Shown: positions 43,401 to 55,762 of the stretch, in pieces | Layout: each line of letters begins with the position of its first letter | How positions within the stretch are numbered: position 1 is the stretch's first letter | Assembly (NCBI GenBank): GCA_019009955.1 | Contig: CM032232.1 | Coordinates: forward strand, 56,403,001-56,467,000 | From: Riptortus pedestris | Lineage: Eukaryota > Arthropoda > Insecta > Hemiptera > Alydidae | Reading direction: 5' to 3' | DNA length: 64,000 bases | The notes under the pieces: model-generated | What the model was told of the DNA's origin: nothing | Seen by the model: the letters and a program-made list of their open reading frames with translations, nothing else | Database searches by the model: none | Position numbers and translations under genes: made by a program

Positions 43401-46400
43401 AACCTGTATGCAGAAAACAAGTAGTGGTGGGGAGCTGAGAACTATGATAATAAAAAGAGGTGTGTGAGCAGAAACATGTTTTGGAAAAAAACATTAATGT
43501 TATCAGAAATAATGAGTTTTTAAATTGTATTACCCTAATAAAATGTCTGAAAGTTTAACAGGGGTGAAATAGAGCAATATAAAATATACTTAAAACCAAG
43601 TGATAAAATATTCTTTCAAAGTGATTTACCTGAAGAGCATTATTCGGAACACTGAAAATCATTGCTTCATTAAATATTGGGCAAGTTTCATTCCGCTTGG
43701 ATAGAGTCTTCTTTTTTAATACTTTCTTACCATTTCTTAGTAAATAGACCTAGAACACAAAGAAACAGATTAGTTGAAATTGAAAACGTAATAGTATTTA
43801 ACAGTTTAAATTAGTAATTACTATTTAAATAGTGATATATTCAAGAATTGCTTCAGTATAAAAACAAGTGAAATGAATAAGCACCAGATGAAGGAAAACC
43901 ATAACGAGGGGGTGTTCCATCACCTGCCTAAAGGAAAGAGGATGAACCAGGTTGAGGGGATAGAAGTAAGATTGAACCTTCTAAAATCAAAGAGGAACAT
44001 TAATATCAAAGGTGGAATCAAGGAAAAATCATATATAACCAATCTTGATGTAAATTTTATTTTCTAAAAATGTTGTGGGGGTTCAGGTTAGCCATGCGAG
44101 TTAAAGCGTTGACCTTTATCTCACATGGTAAACCTAGAGTAGAGAGTTCAATTCTCGCCTGGGCAAAGGAAATTATTTAGTGACGAAATTCATTAAATAA
44201 CGTCCTAAAATCCCACCCTGGCTAGAAAAGGTTGGTAACCTGTAGATAACCCGTCCTGATTAGCCTAAGTTGCAAAAAGTGGACGTTAATAAATAAATAA
44301 TAATAATAAAAATGTTGTGTGTATTTTTTTTCTTTATCTTGAATATTCACCAACATTTGCATTTTTTTAAATTTCAGCCTTCAGTTAACCCCTTAGTCAT
44401 TGCACTTTAACAATAAGTGAATATATCATGAAACTCTTATCTCAAGTTTAAATCAACAGATCTCTGCTAGAGATGCATGGAAACACATTGTGTAATGTCA
44501 TTATCAATTAAGATTTTATTGACCATCCACTTCTATTTTTATTTTGGAAATAGGGAATATATGGTAAGATGAGATGAGTTGTGTGCCATGCTCATGGGAA
44601 ATCTGCTTAGTTTTCAAAGCCTCTATGTGACTGAGTTTTACAAATTTAAAATATAAATGATAGACTCAACATGGACAACCACTGCATGTTCATCTGAGGT
44701 GAACACCACCTCCAGTGCTCTTCAGTAAATATCACAAACTTTATTGTGAAGGGGAACAGTGACACGGAATTGTCTTTAGATTCAACTCTACTACAATTGG
44801 TAAAAATGCACAAAATCAAAATAATTCAGTCTAAACAAAGTTAAAATTATTTGTAAAAAAATATATACATTCATTTTTTCTTTTTTTAAGAAATAGAATT
44901 GGCTAAATATAGAAGTTACATACCTTAACATATGGATCTCCAGTTGATCCTGCAAACTGCAGATTTCTAGCCTTTACTATAACAACTGTCAATCTTTCAG
45001 CAGTCGGTAGGTAACTTAATGAAAATAAAATTTCTCCCAGACTATTTTCTCTCTGAAAATTTTGAAAGGTCATGCTAGTTTATGTAACACTTTCAAGTAA
45101 CATTTGCAAGTCACTTTACTACTTACATATTAATAATATTTAAAATCGATTAGGCCTGAGTATGCTTACCATGTTAGAATGAAGGAGGGTAAGCCATGTA
45201 GTGATCGGCTGCTTTGTTGGAACATCAGCTAAAAGAAGTTGTGCTTCTCCTAGAAGAACATTTTCTTCTCTTCGTACTGAGTAAACATGGAACATTAATG
45301 AACTTCGGCAAAAGTCTGTCACTTCAAGCCCAAACAGAAACTTTTCTTTATAGCTTGGACTCCTTGAACTTCTGTAAGTCTGAAAATATGTGGAAATATT
45401 TAGTAAGCTAGGCTGAGTAGTTTATTAATACTATATATTAAAAACTCCTAGTTTTCCTGTTGAGCTAATGATAAATTCTATATGTTGTTATTTATTAAGG
45501 CCCACTTTGTGCTACTAAGGCTATTTGGGACGGGCTATCTGTAGGTTAACACTATTTTCTAAGATTTTATTTATTGACTAATAATTTTATTTATAACCAA
45601 TGTGTTTTATTTTGGAACTAGCTTAACATAAACTGTTATAAAGGTCTAAGCATAAAAAATAGACTGGGGTAAAGACTGGTCTACATTTTGTGATATAACT
45701 TAGAATCTTATAACAAAAAACACTTGAATGCTGGTTAAAATAAATGCTACTTACTCTAGTTTGCATGTCTGTTGTTCTAGTCGGGAGGAGATAAACAGTT
45801 ACGAATGTGTCTAAGAGTCCATTGGGAGAAATGTAATCTTTGCAAATGAGGTCTTTTGCTTCTATTACACTGACAACAAGGTCGCCACACTCACTAAAAA
45901 TGATTAAAATATTAACAGATGTGTTTTTGAAAGGCTTTCTTTCATAACTGAAAATGTGAATAAATATAATTACATACCTGTCATATTCTATTCCAATACA
46001 AAGGTATCCTGTAACATTTGGTTCTATAAGGTCAACAGCAGCTATCGATGAATCGCTTGATACTGATTCGCAGGACACTGCTCTTTTTAATGTGGGGCCC
46101 CCTTCTGGCATTTCAACACATACTTCATCCTGGAAGTAATTTTTATATTGAAATTAAACTATCTAACAATAAATTTATATATAGAAGGATAGAAATGAGG
46201 GAGGAGAGGGGGAGAGCAATTTTTCTCTCTAACACTCTAAGGCCCAAAAAGCTATGGCTTTGACCACATTGTAAAAAAAAAAGAAATGCATGTTGCCTTT
46301 ATAGATATATTACTAGAGCCTTTATACTTCATATAAATAATCATTTCATTATTTTTATTTTATTATTTCTATTTCATTATTATTTTTTACATATGTCATT

Positions 46401-49400
46401 ATTAGGATTTATAGTTGCAAATTGTTAATTTAATTTCCCTGAATAATACTTTTATTTATTTTTTTTAATATAAAACTTGTAATTTAGTTTGATGTCGTTT
46501 AAAAAAAGAAGAAGAAAAAAAAGGAAAGAAAATATAGACCATGTAATATCATTAAAGATGGAGCATGGGAAACAAATTCCTCTACTGCAAGGGTGCTGCA
46601 CTATAGAAAACATTATAGATATGCAAAAAAAATATTAAAAGTTTAGGTTTATTTAATCAAAATTCTTTAATTGTATTTAAAATTATTTTAAAAATAAAAC
46701 TCATTGAAAGACACAATATATAATAAATCTCTGAAGGACAGCTTTAGTTTGCATTAGAATTGTATACTTCTTATTCTGGGCCCAATATTTTTTATATGTT
46801 CTTCATTGTTTCATGGCCAGAATCACCATTAAAAAACATTTTTTCCCTCCAAACTTTATTCATAGTATCCTACATGTTTCATGGCTTACATACCACCTCT
46901 TTAAGGGATATCCCTTTTCAAAAAATAATAACATCAATTAAAAAATATATATATTTTTAAATTAATGTTATTATTTTTTAAAAAAGGATAGCCCCTCAAG
47001 AGGTAGCATTTAAGCCAAGAAATATGTAAGGCAGTTTGAATAAAGTTTGCATGGAAAAAATGTTTTTTATTGATGAACTTGGCCATGAAACTATGAAGAA
47101 CATAGAATTTTATAGTTAGAATAACTTTATTTGAAGTGGAAAATTAAGGATTATTCAAAATGCAGTTTAAGTTTACTGACTTGAATTATCCAAAGGTGTA
47201 TGATTTAGCTTCCAATACGACCAGTGTGATATTTAAAATTGTACTTATAAAAGAAAGTTGAACTTGCTAACACAGCATAAACAAAAGTCAATAAAAACAG
47301 CCAGCTTTGTCAGTTTTTTTTTTTATTACAACTCAGAAAACAGTTCCCCATAATCATATTAATGGCATTACCAAATGGAGTTTGCAGTACCAACTATGAT
47401 GCAAACTGAACAACAGGTAGTATCAAATTGTTTCAAGGACAGATAAAACACATTCAACTGTGAGGCCTAAACACCATTTGGGAACACACCAATTGGTAGG
47501 CTACAAAGTTAACCCCCCACCCAAGTAGTCTACAAACTTACACCATCCAATTGGGTATATAATAGTGTCTTACACCTCACTGAACATGAGGGACTCCAAA
47601 CACACCATTTTACAATAAGGTTTAGTATTATCTAAATTTTCCGGTACAATCAATACTAAACCAGGTATGATTAAGTAATTCAAATTATCTAATTCAACTT
47701 ACTCAGAGCTTTAATTTTTTCAAGGGAGGAACATGGCTCTGTAGTTGTAAGCTGACCATTTAGCAAAACAAGAGGGTTTTAAATCCTATGATTGCCACAT
47801 TAATTTTTTTTTTATATGTGCAGCAGATTTGCTTTCATATTCAGTGTTCTCCTGTCATATTCAGCGTCTTGAGGCAATTGAGAAACTACTTCATCAAAGA
47901 AGAAGAGTGGTTGTTCTAGAGATATATGTAATGAACAATTTGTTAACTCTAATTTGTTAATGTATACACAATCACTATTAACTATCAGAAACTATTATTT
48001 ATCAAACTTAAGAACATCACCAAATAATTGACTGTTTTTTTCTTTGTTTATATTTAAGCAAACAATACTTTTCATTCATGAACTGAATTATCCACTTTAA
48101 AACAAAAGGTTGACATTATTTTTTTTTTTAATTAACATGTTCTTCTATTTCTTAAGAAAAAAGAGAGGGCTAACATACAGGGGCTGCATAAAGTAAGCAG
48201 GTCCTTCATATTTTGGAATAACACACTGGTCATCCCATTTCCACAATCTATTCTCTTTAAGTAGAAATGTGGGTTTACTAACGACTGAAAACAGGGAAAT
48301 AAAGCAATCAAAATCAAAGTCTTAGCTTGACTTGAGATGTTTACTGACTGAGCTACTTAAAATGACAATTAAAAGAGTTGCTGAAACCCAAAAAGTCTGT
48401 CACAAAATGGGCTGTGTAAGCTAAGCAGATTTCCCTCATGCTGGTATGATAGATTCATGATCTAATCTCATCACACATTCCCTATTTATATTTTTAAAAA
48501 ACCGATGAGTAGAAGGGGGGAGGTGCGAGTTACTGAAAGCAGAAAACAAGAACCAAGTATAAATAACACGCTTAATACTTGAGGTACGAAAAAATGCATA
48601 GAATAACAATCGTTGACCATCAAAAGTTTAACAAGATTGGTTCAACAATATTTCACAATTTTTTATTTCACTCAAAATAACTGTGAAATTTTGAACTTTT
48701 GAATTCCCTCTCTCCAACTATTACATGTCTGATTTCTGCTAATACCACATATATATCTTTAGTGTCGAATATAGAATTGCTCGAATAATTTTCGAAAGAA
48801 GAACGTAAAATGTTGATTGATGATGTAATTACATAATGAATTGCATTGATCTCACTTAATAAAGGTCTCTTGAAAACAATATTCGGCATTTAAGCTTAAA
48901 ATAAAGTGGTTCATGGTAGTGCATTGATATTTTGACATGACTAGGAGTAGGGGTTTACTGATGGCTAAAAAGTAAAAAAATACAAATACCACGCTTAGTA
49001 TTGGAGATAGAGAATAATTGTACATGACAACATTTATAGTACATGTAATTTTCAAAAAGATTGGTTCTATACAATTTATCGATCTGATGTATAATAATAA
49101 AGATATTTGTAATTTTCTAAATTCTCCCACTCTAACTGGTCTGATTTTAACCATTAACTAACTTGACCTTCATTTTTGCATAAAACACTTATATATCGAG
49201 TTTGGTAACAATCAAACAAAAATTCTCTAGAGTGGGATCAGATAAATAAGGAGTTTTTTTCGAAAATCTCGTCATGAGAACGACCTCAATAGCTGATTTC
49301 CCTTCCATCAGGGAACCCTCATTTTATATTCAAGATAGAGAAAAAAATGTACATAGCAACATATGTAGAAAATTAAATTGGCAATAAGATTAATTCTATA

Positions 49401-49583
49401 CAGAGATATTTGTTCAAAGAACACAAATATTTGGAATTTTCAAAATTCCCTCCCCCCCCCCTTCTAAACCCCCCACCTTCACTGGGCTCGATTTTAGCCA
49501 TTAATGAACTTGATCATTAGTTTTACATAAAACATTCAAAAATCAAATTTGGTATGATAAAACTATTGCAAGAGTGTCAACGG

Positions 49584-49652
<69 letters not shown>

Positions 49653-50885
49653 TATAAATATACAATTTTGAACTGACATCATTTTTGCCATCTGCTTGGT
49701 AGGTACGTGGACATTTGAGGACATTTTTCGAAAATTGTGTTATGTGTACAACCTTAAGAGAAATATGCTAAAAAACTATATAATAACTAACAAAATAATT
49801 TAAATGAAATTATTTTTATTCCAATTATGTCAATGTTAATAAAAATTACTATCTTACCACGGGTATTGGTTTCGGTGGAGGTGTAGTCGTGGGTGCCGGC
49901 CTCAGGGGTTGTGGTGGTATCTCTAGTGCACTTTCTGAATCAACTGATTCAAACCGTCGGAATGATCCGGTCCCCCAATCCAGCCTAATATCAGAATCTG
50001 AGCTAACCTGTTTAAAACACTGATAATTGTATTATGAGATATGTGGTACAATCATGAATGTATAATATATAATTATATTAATGAATAAACAAATTAATGC
50101 TACAATTAAGAGCTAAATGACGGCATTCTAGTTGAAACAAATTTGAAGACTCTTAAGTATCAGCTAACGAGGGTCATTTTATAAATTGGAATTATTGGTT
50201 TTGGTACAGTTTTGTGCACCTTCGGTGTCCAGATGTATGTTATAAGATATATAGCTTATAATCTAAGCTAATAAAGATGATAATTGGAAGTCAATGTTAA
50301 AATTGTCATTTAAAAAACAGCTACTATTCTTTGATTCATTTTGAAAACATTTCATTTTGATTACAAAGTCTGGGACTGATAGTAGTCCTGCTTCACTTTC
50401 TTAAAGAAAGTAAGGGAAGTAATGCAATCACAAAAATTTCAACAGAATTATCTGTTTTTACCAAGTGCAACCAAACATTTTTTTTTATTTAATTAATAGG
50501 AGTACGAGGAAGTCATGTCAGATTGCTGATGATGGGCATGAACAAATTATGGTTTAAATTAATAATAAGTATTATTTAGTATGATACTCATATTAACGAA
50601 AGTAAATTAGCTAACTATCTGTGTAATCTTAATAAATAAAGTGCTCCCACTATTAGGTATACATATGCTAGACATATCAACTTATTTAAATGAACATGTG
50701 AAGTTAGTACTTACAAGATAGCCATTAGCGTTGTAATGCCCTTTAAGTCTAGTCAAGACGACCTTTTCTTCCGTGTTGGACATGATCCACCGAGCTATGT
50801 CTGCGCAGTAAGTTTTGTACCGTGCCCAGAGGAGTAATAGAACCAGCGACACTCCAACTACCAGTAGCAGTGTCGTTAGCACCAT
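40447..50885 (-). CDS. Synaptotagmin-family protein, divergent (Syt12-like?)
   Basis: A complete eight-exon gene of 413 residues, with exons 50885-50715, 50007-49858, 46129-45978, 45893-45755, 45379-45170, 45052-44924, 43749-43630 and 40617-40447 all joining in phase. Residues 1-20 form a membrane anchor ([17 protein letters not shown]), followed by a Ser-rich and a Pro-rich linker ([15 protein letters not shown]). C2A runs roughly 150-270 ([20 protein letters not shown] and onward) and C2B roughly 275-400. It ends with the family hallmark [18 protein letters not shown]. Calcium ligands are largely lost: C2A loop 3 reads [14 protein letters not shown] instead of an Asp-rich loop, and C2B keeps GDPYVK and VAD but not the others. 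It is therefore probably calcium-independent. The subfamily is tentative. Confidence 0.9.
40840..41044. repeat. Minisatellite of about 17-18 bp units
   Basis: Degenerate tandem units of the form AAAACAGAAATGGAACAC repeat for about 200 bp in an intron of the synaptotagmin gene. They produce spurious long minus-strand ORFs rich in Phe, Cys and Ser. Confidence 0.85.
41100..42330 (-). mobile_element. RTE-like LINE remnant, interrupted by a SINE
   Basis: The minus-strand frame at 42282-42067 reads [19 protein letters not shown], then [20 protein letters not shown] and NRRTSQG. This is the post-catalytic RT region (GLKMN..KTK, YLGQ.IS, EINRRI). Downstream frames give [13 protein letters not shown] and [20 protein letters not shown] in pieces, matching the C-terminus of RTE-type LINEs. 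The 3' untranslated part reaches about 41100 and contains a SINE at 41267-41470. The frame has several stops. Confidence 0.75.
41267..41470 (+). mobile_element. SINE with internal deletion
   Basis: It starts GGGGCTCAGATTAGATTAAT, losing part of the tRNA-like head. Box B (GAGTTCAATTCCCGAC), the body and the AATAAATAATAAT tail remain. It is inserted in the LINE 3' region. Confidence 0.8.
42335..43610. other. Intron sequence, unidentified
   Basis: Part of the 3-kb last intron of the synaptotagmin gene. The composition is less AT-rich than nearby introns and suggests an old repeat, but I could not name one. Confidence 0.35.
43930..44640 (+). mobile_element. Family A copy interrupted by a SINE
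   Basis: A left part (to 44064) carries ATATAACCAATCTTGATGTA. A SINE intervenes, and the right part resumes with TTTATCTTGAATATTCACC. It ends with GGGAAATCTGCTTAG at about 44588-44602 and a degraded hairpin. Confidence 0.7.
44078..44306 (+). mobile_element. tRNA-derived SINE with 13-bp target duplication
   Basis: A full-length copy begins GGGGTTCAGGTTAGCCATGC. TAAAAATGTTGTG flanks it at 44065-44077 and 44307-44319. Box A and box B-like segments are both present, with an AATAAATAATAAT tail. Confidence 0.93.
45488..45585 (-). mobile_element. SINE 3' fragment
   Basis: Only the 3' body and tail remain (minus-strand TAGCCCGTCCCAAATAGCCT). It lies between two synaptotagmin exons. Confidence 0.6.
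46783..47108. repeat. Palindromic MITE-like repeat, arms about 150 bp
   Basis: The left arm (about 46783-46942) and right arm (about 46957-47108) are reverse complements. Examples are GTTTCATGGCCA at 46808 against TGGCCATGAAAC at 47081, and CCAAACTTTATTCA at 46849 against TGAATAAAGTTTG at about 47038. The spacer is only about 15 bp. A related half-unit occurs at about 5835-5910. It sits in a synaptotagmin intron. Confidence 0.8.
47110..48160. other. Intron sequence without recognisable features
   Basis: A 1-kb AT-rich part of the synaptotagmin intron between exons at 46129 and 49858. Nothing could be supported. Confidence 0.45.
48165..49312 (-). mobile_element. Family A copy with two right ends
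   Basis: On the minus strand the left end lies near 49312 (GGGAAATCAGCTATTGAGGT at 49284-49303). Two units follow (about 48940-49200 and 48500-48730). Right-end signatures occur at about 48395-48440 (GTCTGTCACAAAATGGGCTG) and again at about 48174-48210 (ACATACAGGGGCTGCATAAA). Confidence 0.7.
49320..49770 (-). mobile_element. Family A copy, partial, with long TA tract
   Basis: Contains the C tract (49451-49460), the usual unit phrases and (TA)n from about 49588 to 49662. The left-end palindrome is nearly lost near 49765. It lies directly upstream of the previous copy. Confidence 0.65.
50010..50700. other. First intron of the synaptotagmin gene
   Basis: No exon or repeat end is recognised here. 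Confidence 0.45.
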
Positions 50886-51091
50886 TATCTGTGCCTAACA
50901 ACAATATTAAAATTTCAGAAATAATATTTTTTTTTTATCTCTTTAACATTATAGCATATAATTTGTAAACTTATACCTCAAAGATGATATGGAAAGAGTG
51001 TTTTCTTACTCAATTAAATATTTAATATGATAATGATTTCCAGAAATAAGCCAAAATGATTTTTTTTTTTGCACAGGTTTCCTTTACTTAA

Positions 51092-51319
51092 TTATTATTA
51101 TTATTTATTAAAGTCCACTTTTTGCAACTAAGGCTAATTGGGACGGGTTATCTACAGGTTACCACCCTTTTCTAGCCAGGGTGGGATTTAGGATGTTATT
51201 TAATGAATTTCGTCACTAAATAATTTCCTTTGCCCAGGCGGGAATCGAACTCGCCACTCTAGGTTTACCATGTGAGATAAAGGTCAACCCTTTAACTCAC
51301 ATGGCTAACCTGAGCCCCC
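51092..51319 (-). mobile_element. tRNA-derived SINE with 12-bp target duplication
   Basis: A full-length reverse-oriented copy, the least diverged in the window. TCCTTTACTTAA flanks it at 51080-51091 and 51320-51331. It lies about 200 bp upstream of the synaptotagmin start codon. Confidence 0.93.
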
Positions 51320-51975
51320 TCCTTTACTTAAGAAACACAGATAAATTTGGAAAGAAAAAGGAATTGCATAAAATTTGTAAGATATTTATATCTTATTGTT
51401 CCAAATTATTTCAAATGAACTTATGAATATTTAATATATTCTAAATTATCTTATCAGAGCCAAGCATAAAATTCTTGCATTTCCTAATAAAATATTTTTT
51501 TATTGAATTTTGGATACTCAAAAGATTTGAAAACCAATTGTGAGAAGTTTTTGTGAAATTTTAGAAAGTTTGTGAATACTTAAAGAAGACATGGTTAAGA
51601 TTGACAGGATTCCTTCCTGGACAGTGTCAACATTCTGTGCAATGACAGCTTAAGTTGAAAATATTTGAAAAATCTGTTTATAGGAGAAAAAAAAATTAAA
51701 TAAAACAATAATTGTTATTTTTTGTAAAATTGGTGAGTAACAGAAGCTTAAAACAATTTAAGGTAGAAGAGGGGAGGAAGTGTATTTAACTAAGTTGTGC
51801 TTCATCATTGACTCCCATATTGCATACCTCCTTTTGCCCAGCTCTCTCCTCCTTTAGAAACTTAGTTGTTCTGCCTATTGGCAGAAGCAAAGTTTGCTTA
51901 TGGTAAGATTTTTAAAAATCCTCTTTAGAAAACAATTGGTAATGTAAATTAAAATTTTCTTTGGTTGTTGTGTTT

Positions 51976-52276
51976 AACCTGTGGATAACCCATTCCAATA
52001 AGCCTTAGTAGCAGGAAGTGAATGTTAATAAATAACATTTACTATTAATATTATTATTTATTAACATCTAATTTTTGCTTCTATGGCTTATTGGGATGGG
52101 GTTTCTACAGGTTCCCTCTCTTTTCTTGCCAGGGTGGGACTAAGGATTTTATTTAATGAGTTCATCAATAAATTAATTCCTATTGCCCAGGTGGGAATCA
52201 AGCTCGTTACTCTAGGTTTACCATGTGAGATTAAGGCCAAAGCTTGCTTCAACTCACACAGCTAACCTGAGCCCCA
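51976..52276. mobile_element. Two SINE copies in inverted orientation
   Basis: A plus-oriented 3' fragment (51976-52040, AACCTGTGGATAACCCATTC) is followed by a nearly full-length minus-oriented copy (52052-52276). The pair could form a hairpin in a transcript. Confidence 0.75.
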
Positions 52277-52879
52277 AAAATTACATTCAATGATGACATC
52301 CTTTGATTCTCCATACATTCTTTATTTTATTTCCTTTATTCAATTTGAATAATTCAATTAATTTATAATTTGTATTAATAATGTATTGAATTTAAATCAA
52401 ATACAAGTGATATACTAAGCTGTATGAGTTAAGATATATAATAAGCTCACTCTTTGAAGGGTTACTTCTAAGAGTAAATTCATACAAAAAACAAATAAAT
52501 AAAATAGTGACTAGTACTAAAATGTTTTCCATTTCTTGGTATCTGTCTCAATGACGCTGGTCTTGGGGAAGAGAGTCTCCCTCAGTGACTTTATTTCTTA
52601 ATTTAAGATTTGGTTCCCGCCAATGTCTTAATAAAAACATGAAATATATAGAACAGAATGTTTAATAAAGTGAAAAGAAATAATTAAGTGCTTTTAAAAA
52701 ATTTGAACCCTTACCTCCCAGTGAAAATATTTTTAACTATTATTTTATTTTTATATTATGTATTTATGATTAATCTGCTTTATCCTGAGGATTATTAGCA
52801 GACAGGAAAAATGTATATTACATTAAAAAAGTTTACTGTCTTAAGGAACTTAATTCGTTTTTGAATGGTGTTTTCTTCA

Positions 52880-54050
52880 TTCTTCAGGATTTCGTGAAGA
52901 GAAGATCTGAGATTTTGCATTCTATTACCTTGCTTAAAAAAGGCAATGTAATAACAAATATTCTACTGTTATTTTGGGCTTCATTTGGACTGGTTGGATA
53001 AAAAAGATTTTTTAGGAGATGTATATGTTTAAGTTCTGTTTGACCAATTCTTACAGGAGTCGATATGACTTCTTTATGGTAGCTACTTCTGGATGATATT
53101 TCCCATTTCCTGAAATCTGATTTAAATTTAAAAGTCTTGCGTTCCACTCTTGACCAATACTCTTCGAACGTAGTTTTTTCTTAGTTGTACATCTTTTGGA
53201 GATGCTCTGATGATAGTTGCACTGTTAATAGAATTGCGAGCTCCATCTCCTTTCATATTGGAGATTGGCTCCTCCATTTGCTTTCACATTGATTTTAATA
53301 TTTTTATGGGATGACACCCACATGAAAATAATTTCTTTATCACTAATTTTGCAATATAAGTAATTAATAACCACAATTACAGAATTTTGAGAGTCAATTT
53401 TTTAATAGCCATTAAGGACCTTAATGAACCGTGGACTTGTTATTACATAATATATTTGCCTCTTTTAGTGCCTCTAAAATTGCAAACACCTCCCCTGAAA
53501 AGACGGAATTTGTTTCATGTAATTTATATTTCCTAATGTAAGAATCGCAAACCATTGCTACACTGTCTTGCTCAGATTTTGAGGCCCAGTGTAATATTGG
53601 ATGTAGTCACTATATTTTTCTCTTTGTTCCTGAAATGAAACTGGATACAAACTGAAATACTTTTTTTTCTGAAGTTCATTAATGTGAAATTGAATTGAAG
53701 ATTTTACTTTCTCCTTGGGGTTGGTATTCTCCATGAGTTTCGATGACATTGGGGAAAATAGAATGTAGACTGTTTATTATAATGAAGGCACGACATTGGA
53801 AATTTTTGGAGGCCCTTAGAGGATTGGTAAATATTTCTTTATTATTAAAAAAAAGGGTTTTTTTAGACAATATGGGATTTATGTGATTGAATTGTGAAAA
53901 ATAGGACAATAATAGATAACAACGCCTGAAATATATTTGGCTCACTATCACACCATTTATTTTAAATACCTGAATAGATTTCAAAAATTGAGAGACCAAT
54001 GGTTTAAGAATAAGATAAATAACAAAAAATTTAAGAAATTTTAGCAACCT
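52880..54050 (-). mobile_element. Decayed non-LTR retrotransposon with RNase H domain
   Basis: On the minus strand near 53590-53470 frames read HWASKSEQDSVAMVCDSY and HETNSVFSGEVFAILEALKE. This corresponds to the start of a LINE RNase H domain (YTDGSK, then S-V-F-x-A-E-L-x-A-I). The catalytic Asp of TDGS is lost. Further down, at 53063-53010, VRIGQTELKHIHLLKN matches the RIGHTRLTH motif after RNase H. It carries many stops. Sequence to about 54050 is probably the preceding RT, but no motif is recognisable. Confidence 0.6.
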
Positions 54051-54468
54051 TAAATTATTAAATAACTAATCTCTACTTAATTGTCTGTTATTATAGTTTA
54101 CCAAAGTGTTATTTCTGTGTGATGCGGGCTGTGTGCATTTTCTCTTTCACCTTTTCCCACCTACACAGAAATGATGATGAATTTCAATATTATTATTATT
54201 ATTATATAACATTCATATAAGTGTTTGTTTTAAAAGTAAAATGTAATTACAGTAGTAATTGTGAGTTATTTGATGATGAAATGATTTCCTCCAATAGTGA
54301 AATACTTAATAATTCATTATGTATACAAATTTATATTTACTTTATTGAATTCATATTTATAAGTGTCGATTTAGCTTAACTAGAGGATTTAAAAAATATT
54401 CTTGAGGCTAGAAATATTTTGTATAAAATCACTTTCACTCATGAATCAGGGAGGAAGGGATTCCTGGG

Positions 54469-54469
<1 letters not shown>

Positions 54470-54551
<82 letters not shown>
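54470..54551. repeat. (TA)n(GT)n compound microsatellite
   Basis: About 66 bp of TA repeat is followed by about eight GT units. Confidence 0.95.
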
Positions 54552-54552
<1 letters not shown>

Positions 54553-54755
54553 TGTTCTAATAAATTATTATTAGGCAGAAGAGTGTTATTTATTTTTTTT
54601 TATGATTGAATTTTGTACTATGTAATTAAATTTGTCACAGTTCACTTTTGGTCCATGAGGGTTAAAATTGAATAATAGAACATTAGGGACGAATGAAAAA
54701 TGGAATTAATATTTTGATTTAAGAATTGGGATGTATGTTAAGGGATATATCATAT

Positions 54756-55336
54756 TGTCGCAAAAATTAAATACATGAAAAATTAAGCAGAGATAGCCAT
54801 GTATTTGGGAAGTGCGGAGAAGATCAAAGGGGTGCTCCCAGACAGTCCCATTCGTCCTCGGCAATACCAGTCCAGTCCTCGAAGAGCCCAGACAATTCCC
54901 TTTGACGTTTTCCGACAAGCTATAAAAAGGGACAGAGCATGCCACAGTTAGTTAGTTCTCAGCAGTCTTCAAGTGATCATCAGTGCATTCAGTACAACAG
55001 TGCAACTTAGTTGCAGTGCGGTTAAGTGTTTTATGTGAGGAACAGTGTTGTGAAGTGACTCTGTAAAGAAAAGTATAGTGTCGTGTTAAAGATCAGTGCA
55101 GTGCCGTATTTTTGTGAACTTCAGTGTTCGTGAGTGAGTTATTGGACTGTATAATAACAAGAATAATCAAGCTATCAGTGCATACTGTGAGTAGTAGTTA
55201 AGAATAATTAACTAAGTGTATAGTGCATTGTTAAATAAATTGTGTAGCGATAAAAACTCTGAAGGTTGTTTAATTTTGTAATCCAAAAGAATTCTAATAA
55301 ACAACGTTTATTACTGATTTTGTAATAAACGTAACA
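54756..55336. mobile_element. Solo LTR of a gypsy-type retrotransposon
   Basis: The element begins TGTCGC and ends GTAACA, giving TG...CA ends. It is flanked by the 4-bp duplication ATAT (54752-54755 and 55337-55340). Inside are TATAAAAAGG at 54921, repeated TCAGTGCA-type initiator-like sequences from about 54980, and AATAAA at 55234. ATAT/TATA targets are typical of some gypsy lineages. No internal retroviral-like genes lie on either side, so this is a recombination product rather than a full copy. Plus-strand transcription is suggested by TATA and AATAAA order. Confidence 0.8.
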
Positions 55337-55762
55337 ATATGTATTATGGTATATACTTTTACATACTTTACTTGGATAACTTTGGCTCATCCACTCGAAT
55401 TTTATTGACTGATTAAATACAATACTTATTTCCTCCTGGATAGATCAAATTTGTAATCACTTGGTTGCTTAAAGTGGATTTTAATTATTAACCAGAGTGC
55501 TGCAAATTTTTTAATAGTGTTGGTGTAATTGTAAATTATTTTCTAACTCTATATTTCTTTTAAGAAATTTGATGCAGAAAGTGATCTTAATTAAGAATTT
55601 AGATAAGTTGTTAGTATCTACGCTTATTAAAATAAATGGCCTGGGCTCGAAATAGACCTTGAAGATCAATGGACATGAATAGAAGCATATCTGTTCCATA
55701 ACAAACAAAGGGAGTAATATTAGTAGTGTGTTGAAACCTCCTGGTTTATTCTCTCTTTCTAG

